Assembly: GCA_022705325.1 (NCBI GenBank)
Contig: JAKJER010000016.1
Span: 62,001 to 126,000, forward strand
Length of the DNA stretch: 64,000 nucleotides
Reading direction: 5' to 3'
Source: Planctomycetota bacterium
GTDB lineage: Bacteria > Planctomycetota > Phycisphaerae > SM23-33
Below the pieces are notes generated by a model. It had not been told where the DNA came from, made no database searches, and saw only the letters and a program-made list of their open reading frames with translations. The translations under genes were made by a program, and so were the position numbers. The stretch's first letter is position 1. Each line of letters begins with the position of its first letter. Below are positions 34,381 through 42,885 of the stretch, in pieces.

Positions 34381-37300
34381 ATGACACGTCTTCTGCGAAT
34401 CGCTTTGGTGCTATGGCTGACGGGTGCGGCTTTGCCGGCGCCCGCGGACGAACACGGCGACGACGGCGACCCGCCGTCGGGAATCTGCGTCGCACTTGGC
34501 CTGGAGGACGCGGCCCGGTTGCAGCAACTGACCCGCGGAGGGCGGACGCTGGTCCACGCGCGGGTCGCGAGCGCCGCGGCCCGCGATGAGCTTCGCGCGG
34601 AGATCCAGCGGAGGGGGTTCTACGGCCTGGCGAGCGTGGAGGCCGGCGACAGTTTCGACCCGCTGCCGTACGCGGACAACCTGGCGAACCTGGTGGTAGC
34701 CGACCTGGATGCCCTGGGGAGATCGGCCCCGGCGGCGACGGAGATTCAGCGGGTGCTCGCGCCGGGGGGCGTCGCGCGGGTGCGAAAGGGCGGCGCGTGG
34801 ACCCGCACGGTCAAGCCCGCCGCGACGGAGACGGACCAGTGGACCCACTGGGACTATGGGCCGGCCGGCAACGCGGTCTCCCGTGACCGCCAGGCCGGGC
34901 CGACCACCGCCCTGCGCTGGTACGCCGGGCCCAGTACCTCCGACAACGCGAGCGACAAGGTCGGCATGCGGATCGCCGACGGCAGGATCGTCTATCTGCT
35001 GCGCGAGTTCGAGATGTCCCAGTTCGGCCGGCGCCAGGGCCCTTGCCTCCTGGTCGTCCGCGACGCATTCAATGGAACGCTTCTGTGGCGCCGGCCCATC
35101 GACGACGTGGGCGGGCGGGGCGACGACCCGGCCCGGTTTGCCCTGACCGTCGTTGGCGGGCGAATCTACGCGTTCCCCAAGGCCGGCGGACCCTTGGAGG
35201 CCATCGACCTGAACACGGGTCGCACCCTGGTGCGTTACGAGCAAGGCGCCGCCCCGCCGCCGTACGAGAAGCATCGGTTCTGGCAGGACCCCGCCGAGAA
35301 GTTCCACCTGATCGTTCGGGTGTTTGACGGCAAAGTACTGCAATGCTACCGCGGCGCGGTCCACCTGCTGGACGAGAAGACCGGACGGACCCTGTGGACG
35401 TGGAGTCCCGGCGGACAGGCCCAGGCGTTCTGGGTGGTCGTGGGGGAGGGGAAGGTATTCGCGGCCGTCACGGACGGCCCGCTGGCCAAGGCCCGCTCCT
35501 CGCCCGCCTGCCGATTGTCCTCGGTCGCGGCGCTGGACCTGGCGACGGGGCGGCCCGCCTGGCGGTCGAGTGACTTTCGAGCGGGGTTCCTTTTCCGGAT
35601 GGTCTATCACGACGGTTCGGTGATCGTGCCGACCTTCGAGAACGAGAAAGGCCGGGACAAGATCGGCTACGCCGGAACCTACGCGGTGGCCTGCCTGGAG
35701 GCGGGCGGCGGCAAGACCCGGTGGCGCAGCGACGAGGGCCACTCCGCCCACGGGCACTACCAGGTGGTCCTGGTCCGCGAGGGAAAGGTGTACGTGGGCA
35801 ACCAGCGCGGCTTCAGCCTGGACCTGGCCACAGGCAAGTTCCTGGCCAAGCACGACTGGGGCCAGTATGACACGGGCTGTGCCGACCTTCGCGGACTGCC
35901 CGGATACACCTTCTACGGGCTGACGTTCATCCCGGACACCGGTGCGAAGATCACCCGCGGGCAGGCTCGTAGCCGCTGCGACGTCGGCGTGTTTCCCGCT
36001 TACGGGTTGATGTACGCCAACCCGTCCGGCTGCCTGTGCAGCAACTTCGTCAACGGGTACGTGGCGCTGGCCGCCGAGCCGCCGGCCGAACCGGTAGCGG
36101 ACGAGAATCGCCTGACCCGAGGCCCTGCCTATGCGGCCGCGGCGCCCGACGCCCCGCCCCGGTGGGGCCGGGACGACTGGCCGATGCATCTGGCCGGTCC
36201 CACTCGCGGCTGCGTCGTCGCCGGCCCGGCCCCCGACCGCATGGACCTCCTCTGGTCGGTACGCGTGGGCGGCTGGAACCCGGCCGACGAAGGCCTCCCG
36301 GCTGACTGGCGCGACAGCGAACAGGTGCCCGGGCCCATCACGGCGGCCACGGCGGCGGGGGGGAAAGTCTTCCTCGCCGTATGCGACGCCCACCGCCTGG
36401 AAGCCCGCGACGCGAACAGCGGTAAGCTGGCGTGGTCCTTCACCGCCGGCGCCAGGATCGACTCGCCACCGACCCTCTACGGCGGGCTGTGCCTGTTCGG
36501 CAGCCGCGACGGATACGTCCACTGCCTGCGGGCCGATGACGGCAAGCCCGTCTGGCGTTTCCTGGCGGCGGTCCGCCCGAAGTACATCTGTGTCCAGGGC
36601 CAGCTCGAATCCGCCTGGCCGGTGCACGGGTCGGTCATGGTGTACGAGGGCAAGGCCGTGGTGACGGCCGGGCGCCAGTCCGCAACCGATGGCGGCATCC
36701 AGGTCTACTGCCTGGACCCGTTCAGCGGACGCCTGGAGTGGAAGACCCGCATCTGGACCGACCCGGACGCCGACCGCTCCGTCGAGCCGCGCAACAACAG
36801 CTATCAGCCGGACGCGCGCCGGACGCAGAACCTGCTGGTCGCGTCGCGTCGCGGGCTGTACCACACGATCGACCTGCTCAAGGGCCGCTACGGCCCGGGC
36901 GAGCTGGTAGAGCTGGTCGGGCGTACCGCCTCCAACCGCGGCGGCTGGGTGACCAGCGACCGCCAGAAGCCCTCCGCTCGCGAGATCACCGTGCTGTGGG
37001 CCAACTCAAACGGCTTCCTGAGCCGGCGCCTCGACAGCGTCGGGCGAAACGACGAGCGAGGAGGCTACTACAGCGACCTGATCGGCGAGAAGTTCCTGCT
37101 CGCCGACGATCGGGTCTACTTCGTCTGCAACGGAATGTGGAACCGCAAGCACCGCGGGCTGATCGCGCTGGCACTGGACGACGAGGGCCGGCCCGCCCGC
37201 GAGCCGCTCTGGACGGCGAAGATGCCGGCCGACCGGACCATCGTCCACGCGGCGGCGCTGGCGGGCGAGAAGATCCTGCTGGCCGTCGAGACCCAGCATG

Positions 37301-37473
37301 CCGGGAAGACCGTTTGCAGCCTCAGGGTCCACCACATCGCGGACGGGCGGCTGCTGGCCGAGCATCCGCTGCCGGGCCCGCCTGTGCGGGACGCCTTGGC
37401 GATCGCCAACGGGCGGCTGTTCCTGGCCGGCCAGGACGGGACGCTGTACTGCTACGGTGCGGCAGGGCGATGA
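34381..37473 (+). CDS. Exported PQQ-type beta-propeller protein with an N-terminal methyltransferase-like segment
   Basis: The 1030-residue protein has a signal peptide (about 1-22). Residues about 28-145 resemble a Rossmann methyltransferase remnant, with LPYADNLANLVVADLDAL and EIQRVLAPGGVARV. About 170-1030 form a large outer-membrane-type quinoprotein propeller with many blades of the kind DAFNGTLLWRRPI, DEKTGRTLWTWSPGG, DANSGKLAWSFTAG and DDGKPVWRFL. No catalytic quinoprotein dehydrogenase residues were identified, so it is probably a binding or scaffold propeller. The ATG at 34381 has GGGAG about seven bases upstream. It converges on the multidomain heme protein gene with only 21 bases between stops. 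Confidence 0.85.
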   Translation: MTRLLRIALVLWLTGAALPAPADEHGDDGDPPSGICVALGLEDAARLQQLTRGGRTLVHARVASAAARDELRAEIQRRGFYGLASVEAGDSFDPLPYADNLANLVVADLDALGRSAPAATEIQRVLAPGGVARVRKGGAWTRTVKPAATETDQWTHWDYGPAGNAVSRDRQAGPTTALRWYAGPSTSDNASDKVGMRIADGRIVYLLREFEMSQFGRRQGPCLLVVRDAFNGTLLWRRPIDDVGGRGDDPARFALTVVGGRIYAFPKAGGPLEAIDLNTGRTLVRYEQGAAPPPYEKHRFWQDPAEKFHLIVRVFDGKVLQCYRGAVHLLDEKTGRTLWTWSPGGQAQAFWVVVGEGKVFAAVTDGPLAKARSSPACRLSSVAALDLATGRPAWRSSDFRAGFLFRMVYHDGSVIVPTFENEKGRDKIGYAGTYAVACLEAGGGKTRWRSDEGHSAHGHYQVVLVREGKVYVGNQRGFSLDLATGKFLAKHDWGQYDTGCADLRGLPGYTFYGLTFIPDTGAKITRGQARSRCDVGVFPAYGLMYANPSGCLCSNFVNGYVALAAEPPAEPVADENRLTRGPAYAAAAPDAPPRWGRDDWPMHLAGPTRGCVVAGPAPDRMDLLWSVRVGGWNPADEGLPADWRDSEQVPGPITAATAAGGKVFLAVCDAHRLEARDANSGKLAWSFTAGARIDSPPTLYGGLCLFGSRDGYVHCLRADDGKPVWRFLAAVRPKYICVQGQLESAWPVHGSVMVYEGKAVVTAGRQSATDGGIQVYCLDPFSGRLEWKTRIWTDPDADRSVEPRNNSYQPDARRTQNLLVASRRGLYHTIDLLKGRYGPGELVELVGRTASNRGGWVTSDRQKPSAREITVLWANSNGFLSRRLDSVGRNDERGGYYSDLIGEKFLLADDRVYFVCNGMWNRKHRGLIALALDDEGRPAREPLWTAKMPADRTIVHAAALAGEKILLAVETQHAGKTVCSLRVHHIADGRLLAEHPLPGPPVRDALAIANGRLFLAGQDGTLYCYGAAGR

Positions 37474-37494
37474 CGTCGCGCCCGCCGCGCGTCC

Positions 37495-40400
37495 TCAGGG
37501 CGCCTCCGGTGCGCGTTCGAGCCCCTGCGGGTTGGCGGGGTCCACGTCGAGCCTGGGCCAGACCAGCTCGCCGCGGACCTGCCTGTCTTCGTCGTAGAAC
37601 GCGCCCAGGCGCGGGGCGTTGGCGTCCAGCCAGAGGACGACTCGGCGGTAGTCGTCCTTTCCCACGGCCGCGCGGTGGGCGGGCGTGAGCAGGGCCTTGC
37701 CCATGCGGCTGGCCCGAGCGCCCACCCGTCCGGGGATGGACCGCGTGCCCCCGTGGACGGGGATCGTCACCGAGCCGCGCATCCCGCCCGAGAAGTAGAA
37801 CACGTACGGCTCGAGCTTGGCGAAGCTCATGTCCTGCGGGCCCTTCCTCTTGTCCTGGTGGCAGGGCTGGCAGGTCTTCTGGAAGACCGGCTGGACCAGG
37901 CGGTAGAACGTGATCGGCTCGACGGGGCCGACCTCGGGGCGGAGCTTGGAGGGCGCGCGTCGCAGGGCCTGCGGCGGCCCGGCGGGGCGGACGGGGCTGC
38001 GCGTGGGGGACTCGTGGCAGCCCAGGCAGGTCATCTGCTCGCCCCGGTGCACGTAGGTGACCGAACGCATGGTCTGCACGGCCATGTGGTTTTCGTCCAG
38101 CGCCTGGAAGATCAGCTCCCGTTCGACCGGGGCCTCGAAGTACGCGCTGCCGTCGGTTTCGACCGGCACGATCCCCAGCGGCACGCGAGGGGTGTTCTCC
38201 CAGTGGTAGCCCATGTTCTTCGGCTCGTTCATCTGCGGGTTGCTCTTGGGGATGTCCTGGAGCACGCGAAGGTAGCGGATGCTCGTGCCCTCGGGCCAGG
38301 GCTGGTCCGACTCGTACACGTTCATCACGCTGATGGTGGCCGGGGGCCCTTCCGCGCGGGCCCCGGCGCCGCGGTTGGTGCCGCACGGGACCACCGGCGG
38401 CGCCGCCCGCGGGCGCAGCGGGATCGGGTCGATCAGGCGCATCGTCCAGTTGGTCCGTTTGTCGAAGACAAGGCTGTTCTCGCAGAGCAGCTCCAGGTTG
38501 CCGTAGCGGTCCAGCAGGTAAAGGTTCTCCCAGTAATTGCAGAGGTAGAAGTCTTCGCTGAGAGGCCAGGCCGTGCCGTAAGGGTACTGCAGGCGGGCGG
38601 GCTGTTCGCTCTCGGGGAAGGGCACGTACGGGGTGATCCGCCGGACCTGCGCCATGAAGTGGTCGTCCGGACCGGACAGGTCGAGCAACACCAGCGAGCC
38701 GAACGCCTCGCCGTGGTGCGGCGCCGCCGTCGCGACGTACTTGTGCGAGCCGGGGACGGCGCGGATGTTCATCTCGGTGTAGGGCCTGCCCATCCGGCCG
38801 TCGCGGCGGGCGTTGTCCGGCCAGGTGTGCCACGGGTACGGGTAGTTGCCGTGCGGCGCGCGGGGGTTGCGCCCGTCGGGCATGCAGATCCAGAAGTTCG
38901 AGCCCAGGCAGTTCTCGCGGTCGACGTAGTCCCACCGCGTGTAGACGATCATGCCGTGGTTGTCCACGCTGGGCTGCCACTCGCCCGTCTCGAAATAGCT
39001 CAGCGGCAGGATGTCTCCGCCGTCGGCGGTCATGCTGTGCAGGGAGTGCTGGGGCACCTCCAGCCCGCCGAAACAGCGGATGTACCCGCCGCGCCGCTGC
39101 GAGATGAACGCGATCCGCCCGTCGCCCCCGCCCGGAGGGGCGGGCAGGAAACACCCGTCGAAGTCGTCCCACGGCCCGTCGGTGAGCTGCACCAGTCCCG
39201 TGCCGTCGGCGCGGATGCGAAAGAGGCTCCAGGTGGTCTCGCGCGTCCACTCGTAGCAGTTGGGGCGGGTGTTGCCCGTCCACGAGAACACCACCGTCCG
39301 CCCGTCGCACGACAGGTCGGGCGAGAGGACCGCCCCGCCGGTGAGCTTCCTGCCGACCAGGCGGTCGGGCGAGTCGGCCCGCGGCCCGGCCTGCACCACC
39401 GCGTCCCGCAAGAGGTCCACCAGCACCGGGCGCGTCTTGAAGTCGCGCACGACATACAACCCGCCGCCCGGGATGGCGTTGAACCCGAAGTACTGCGTCT
39501 GGAAGTGCTGGCCCTGGCGGTCATTGGTGCCCCGCTGGCCCCACGCCCGCGAGCCGTTGTACACGCCGCGGGCAATGAAGAGGATCGAGTCGAAGTCCAG
39601 CAGCGGGTTGGCCATCGCTGCGCGGCGCCGCACCTCGCACGCCGCCAGGAACAGGCCCTTGCGCGCGTCCGGGCGGTCCAGGGGCGTTCGGTCGGCAGCC
39701 GCCCGCAGGGCGGCCAGGTCCGCCTCCGCGTCCCGCAGGTCCGGCCCGCCGCGCATCGAACGCAAATGCTCGACCAGGGCCCCCGCGCGGCGCAGGACGA
39801 CCCCCAGGGGGTCGCCGTCTTCCGCCCGCACCAGGGCCTGGGCGTCCAGCGCCTGTTCGCTCGGGCCGGGCAGTTTCTCCCGGCCGCTCAGGCGGTTGGA
39901 CAGGTGCCAGTGCTGCTCGTCCCAGTCGATCAGGAGGGCGTCGCGGACCTCCGCGTCGTCCGCGCGGCGGGCGAGCTTGAGCGACTGGCGGGCCTGGGCC
40001 AGCAAGCGGCGCAGGGCGGGCAGGTCGCCCGGCGGCGGCAGGATGCCCACGAACGCCGACTCGCTCCGCTCGAACGGGTCCTGCGGGGGCGAGCCGGAGA
40101 AGAACGCCTTCGCGTCGTTGCCGTTGCGCGAGGCGTCGGCGAATTGCCGGGCCGCCGGCCCTTCGTCGAAGCGCCACAATGCCAGCGTCTGCTCGTCGGC
40201 GGCTGGCGGGTCCGGCGGCGGGGCGGCGAACTTCCGCAGCCCGCGAGAGATCCGCACCTCGTCGATCAGGCCCTTGCAGCCGATGCCGCCCTCGCTGAGC
40301 GCGCCGACCGCCAGCGGGCCGGGCACGGTCCGAGCCGGCTTGTCCCCGCGGCGGACGCCCTGGTCGGCCACCTGCTTGCCGTCCACGAACAGGCGGACGC

Positions 40401-40782
40401 GATCATCGGTCGCGGTAAAGGCCAGGTGATGCCACTTGTCGTCGGTGACGACCGCGCCGGAGCGGATCTCCGCCGGCTGGCAGCCCGGCATGTACAGCGA
40501 GAGGTCGCCCTTGCGGGCGTAGGTGTAGAGTTCCCAGTGAGTGGCCGAAGACTTGGGCTCGTGCGCGATGAGGATGTTGAACGAGCCGGCCCCTCTCAGG
40601 CGGGCCCAGCACTCGCCGCTGATGGGCCGGGCGTTGTACTCCGCTCGGTGGGGGGCGCGGGCCGCGACCGCCTCGGCGTCCAGCGCCGAACCGAAGCGTC
40701 CCTCGGCCGCCCATGCGGGCGCCGCCAGCAACGCTGCCCCCGCCATCCAGATCCACCTGCGCCAACCAGCCAGTCCCTGCAC
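37495..40782 (-). CDS. LamG and c-type heme protein resembling hydrazine synthase alpha subunit
   Basis: The 1095-residue exported protein has a signal peptide (about 1-25, ending AWA), a LamG domain (about 40-215, WHHLAFTATDDRVRLFVDGKQVAD), a helical linker, and a propeller region. That region contains PD40/WD40-like blades (GGAVLSPDLSCDGRTVVFSW, RIAFISQRRGGYIRCFGG). Two CxxCH heme-binding motifs follow near its C terminus: CLGCH (about 918) and CQPCH (about 972). This plan is the one usually called HzsA-related in planctomycetes. It does not imply anammox, because HzsB/HzsC genes are absent. The start is GTG at 40780-40782 with AAAGGTGAG just upstream. Confidence 0.84.
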   Translation of the reverse strand: MQGLAGWRRWIWMAGAALLAAPAWAAEGRFGSALDAEAVAARAPHRAEYNARPISGECWARLRGAGSFNILIAHEPKSSATHWELYTYARKGDLSLYMPGCQPAEIRSGAVVTDDKWHHLAFTATDDRVRLFVDGKQVADQGVRRGDKPARTVPGPLAVGALSEGGIGCKGLIDEVRISRGLRKFAAPPPDPPAADEQTLALWRFDEGPAARQFADASRNGNDAKAFFSGSPPQDPFERSESAFVGILPPPGDLPALRRLLAQARQSLKLARRADDAEVRDALLIDWDEQHWHLSNRLSGREKLPGPSEQALDAQALVRAEDGDPLGVVLRRAGALVEHLRSMRGGPDLRDAEADLAALRAAADRTPLDRPDARKGLFLAACEVRRRAAMANPLLDFDSILFIARGVYNGSRAWGQRGTNDRQGQHFQTQYFGFNAIPGGGLYVVRDFKTRPVLVDLLRDAVVQAGPRADSPDRLVGRKLTGGAVLSPDLSCDGRTVVFSWTGNTRPNCYEWTRETTWSLFRIRADGTGLVQLTDGPWDDFDGCFLPAPPGGGDGRIAFISQRRGGYIRCFGGLEVPQHSLHSMTADGGDILPLSYFETGEWQPSVDNHGMIVYTRWDYVDRENCLGSNFWICMPDGRNPRAPHGNYPYPWHTWPDNARRDGRMGRPYTEMNIRAVPGSHKYVATAAPHHGEAFGSLVLLDLSGPDDHFMAQVRRITPYVPFPESEQPARLQYPYGTAWPLSEDFYLCNYWENLYLLDRYGNLELLCENSLVFDKRTNWTMRLIDPIPLRPRAAPPVVPCGTNRGAGARAEGPPATISVMNVYESDQPWPEGTSIRYLRVLQDIPKSNPQMNEPKNMGYHWENTPRVPLGIVPVETDGSAYFEAPVERELIFQALDENHMAVQTMRSVTYVHRGEQMTCLGCHESPTRSPVRPAGPPQALRRAPSKLRPEVGPVEPITFYRLVQPVFQKTCQPCHQDKRKGPQDMSFAKLEPYVFYFSGGMRGSVTIPVHGGTRSIPGRVGARASRMGKALLTPAHRAAVGKDDYRRVVLWLDANAPRLGAFYDEDRQVRGELVWPRLDVDPANPQGLERAPEAP

Positions 40783-40857
40783 GTCTCACCTTTCCTTTCG
40801 GGCATCCTCCCAAACGCCCGACAAGGAGGTCGAATTGCCCGCCCGCCCCGCGCAACA

Positions 40858-40889
40858 ACAGGGCCGAGCCACATGGGCCCGGCCCTGCA
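40858..40889 (-). terminator. Hairpin after the first PEP-CTERM gene
   Basis: Beyond the stop codon at 40916 the minus strand has AGGGCCG and CGGCCCT arms around a GGCCCATGTGGCT-type loop. The run after it is not T-rich, so it may act as a weak or factor-assisted terminator. Confidence 0.45.
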
Positions 40890-40915
40890 TGGATTCACTT
40901 CCATCTGTAAACGTA

Positions 40916-42490
40916 TCAGGCGCGGCGTCTGCGGATATAGCCGCCCAGGCCCGCCCCGCCCAGCGACAGCAGGGCCAGCGTCAGCGGCTCGGGGACGGCC
41001 CTGATCTCGCCGGTCACGTACAACAGCGACAGGTCCCACGAGATCGTCCCGGCGGGCAACTGGAAGGCGTCGAACTCACCCGTGATCTCGCCGAAGTCCA
41101 GCAGGTCGAACACGTCGTTCTCGCTGATGGGGCTCATCGCGTTGACCGCCAGCGTCCCGCCGGCCGTCAGCAGGCCCGGGACGACCAGCTTGTCGTTAAT
41201 CCCGTTGGCCGGGTCAACGTCCATCAGCAGCACGCCGTCGCCGCTCTGGGTGTAGTCGGCCTGGCCGGTCTCGGCGAACACCTGCACCTCGGCCAGGCTC
41301 ACGATGCCGCTGCCGAGAAGGGCCACGCGAACGAACTGGGCGTCCTGGGGCGTGGGCAGCGAGATGTTCAGTGTCGGCGTGGGGTAGCCTCCGCCGGTGT
41401 AGTAGTCCTGGCCCCAGACCTCGTTGCTGGAGGCGTCCAGGAGCGAGACGCGGAAATTGGTCAAGCGTTCCGAGCAGCAGTCGGTGCGGTTCCACAGGGT
41501 GATGGACTTGATATCCGGGACCGTCGAGCCCAGATCCAGTCGCCACCAGGGTGTGAGTTGGTCCTGGGTGTGCGTGGTGGAGTTTTCGCCCCACTGCCCG
41601 GTGACGCGCCCGTCGATGGCCCGCTCCGGACTGCCCCCGCTGCTGATGGACGACTGGCTGGCCGTGCCGCCCATCGCGACGTTCACCGCTCCCCTGGCGA
41701 TGGTGGTGGTGGCCACAACGCCCTGCCCGCCGGGGCTGAGCGCCCCGCCGGAGTTGGTCAGCGAATTGTCGATCTGAGTCGTGGTGATGGTCTGGGCTTG
41801 GGCGGCACTGTAGAGGGCGGCTATCTCGGCGGCGCCGAGGGCCTGGTCGTAGACCACGACTTCGTCAATCTTGCCTTTCCACCGCGTGCTGCCGTTCTCG
41901 CTGCCGATGGAGAACGTGCCCAGGTTGCTCATGACCTTCGTTTTGCCCGTGTCGCTCTGCCACAGGGCCCCGTTGCGGTAGATCTCCATCGTGCCGGTGG
42001 TGGCGTTCTTGACGAACGCCCAGTGCGACCACTCGCCGGCGAACAGCCCGGCGGCGTTCTTCTGGATACGGTCATAGCCGGTGCGCCCGGCGTCCCAGTA
42101 GACGGTGCTGTCGCTCCAGGGCAGGTGGACGTTCAGCGTGCGGGCGCCGTACGCGCTGCTCCCGCCCAGGATGCTCTGCTGGCGGGCGCTGTCGCCCCAC
42201 TGCCAGAAGGCGATCGTGACCTGGTTGGTCACGGACGCGAAGGCCGTGCCGATGCTGTTCATCAGCACGTCCTGGCTGGTGCCGTCGAATTGGTAGGCCC
42301 CGCCGAACTTGCCGCCCACCGGCGTCAGTCCGCCCCGGATGGTGCCCACTGCGCCGCTTCCGCTGGCGTCGGCCGCCAGGACGCCGCCGGTCTCGTCGAA
42401 GTTCCAGTAGCCGACCAGGCCGGCTTGGGACGTGCCGGCCGCAATGCACAAAATGGCAACCAGACCGGCAACGGTAGTCAGATTCCTCAT
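40916..42490 (-). CDS. PEP-CTERM exported protein with LamG and F5/8-type C-like domains
   Basis: The 524-residue protein has a signal peptide (about 1-23, ending SQA), a LamG domain (about 27-235) and a discoidin-like domain (about 265-425, GGSPERAIDGRVTGQWGENSTTHTQ, WWRLDLGS). It ends in a PEP-CTERM sorting tail: VPEPLTLALLSLGGAGLGG, a hydrophobic stretch and RRRR. Such tails are cut by an exosortase as the protein reaches the outer surface; no exosortase gene is in the window. The ATG at 42490 has AGGAG six bases upstream, and a near-consensus promoter lies at 42543-42571. The sorting-tail DNA is identical to that of the neighbour gene over 68 bp. Confidence 0.9.
   Translation of the reverse strand: MRNLTTVAGLVAILCIAAGTSQAGLVGYWNFDETGGVLAADASGSGAVGTIRGGLTPVGGKFGGAYQFDGTSQDVLMNSIGTAFASVTNQVTIAFWQWGDSARQQSILGGSSAYGARTLNVHLPWSDSTVYWDAGRTGYDRIQKNAAGLFAGEWSHWAFVKNATTGTMEIYRNGALWQSDTGKTKVMSNLGTFSIGSENGSTRWKGKIDEVVVYDQALGAAEIAALYSAAQAQTITTTQIDNSLTNSGGALSPGGQGVVATTTIARGAVNVAMGGTASQSSISSGGSPERAIDGRVTGQWGENSTTHTQDQLTPWWRLDLGSTVPDIKSITLWNRTDCCSERLTNFRVSLLDASSNEVWGQDYYTGGGYPTPTLNISLPTPQDAQFVRVALLGSGIVSLAEVQVFAETGQADYTQSGDGVLLMDVDPANGINDKLVVPGLLTAGGTLAVNAMSPISENDVFDLLDFGEITGEFDAFQLPAGTISWDLSLLYVTGEIRAVPEPLTLALLSLGGAGLGGYIRRRRA
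40932..40999 (-). repeat. 68-bp sorting-tail repeat, copy 1
   Basis: A 68-bp segment coding for the PEP-CTERM tail (about AVPEPLTLALLSLGGAGLGG plus part of the RRR end) is identical base for base to 42902-42969. The two proteins are otherwise unrelated at the DNA level, so this is a shared end cassette. Confidence 0.9.
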
Positions 42491-42885
42491 GCTTTTCTCC
42501 TCTTTGGCGAGGCAGACAAAACTGCGGCCTCTCAAGAGTCTGATCCTACGAGAGATCCGGTCTTCTGTCAATGGGGGAACTTGCTGATTCATCCCCAGTT
42601 TCAAGAGGCGCTACCTGCCCAGGGCGGTCCCGCCCGACATGTTCTGTGGGTCTGCAGACTCTCAGTGACCGACATCTTCATACCCTCCGCCGCACAGGCC
42701 CAACGGGCCGGCGTAGGATAGCCCTGCCCGAAACGCAGCGCAGGCCAGGGTGCCGGCTGGGGATGAGTCGGGGGAACTTGTGGGCGGAGATGACCCGCGC
42801 GCCGATCCGTTCTCGGAACGGTCCGTGGTCCGGGGCTGCGCTTGGTCCCGGAGGCAACAGAACGCTTTGCGAATCGTCCCTCGCT
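42491..42885. other. Spacer between the two PEP-CTERM genes
   Basis: These 395 bases hold the promoter at 42543-42571 and the end of the second gene's transcript. No gene or clear terminator was found. The open frames seen on the plus strand here are low in support and run antisense to the promoter. Confidence 0.55.
42543..42571 (-). promoter_or_regulatory. Promoter of the first PEP-CTERM gene
   Basis: The minus strand has TTGACA (42566-42571) and TAGGAT (42543-42548) with a 17-bp spacer. It lies 53 bp upstream of the ATG at 42490, leaving a short leader with an AGGAG ribosome site. The -35 is perfect and the -10 matches four of six bases. Confidence 0.75.

Noticed and set aside
37495..40782. 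Evidence for anammox metabolism
   Set aside because: HzsA-like proteins occur without hydrazine synthase; HzsB/HzsC and hydrazine dehydrogenase are absent here.
37675..41004. 1109-codon plus-strand open frame
   Set aside because: Antisense to the HzsA-like gene; Arg/Val/Gly-rich text without a domain.
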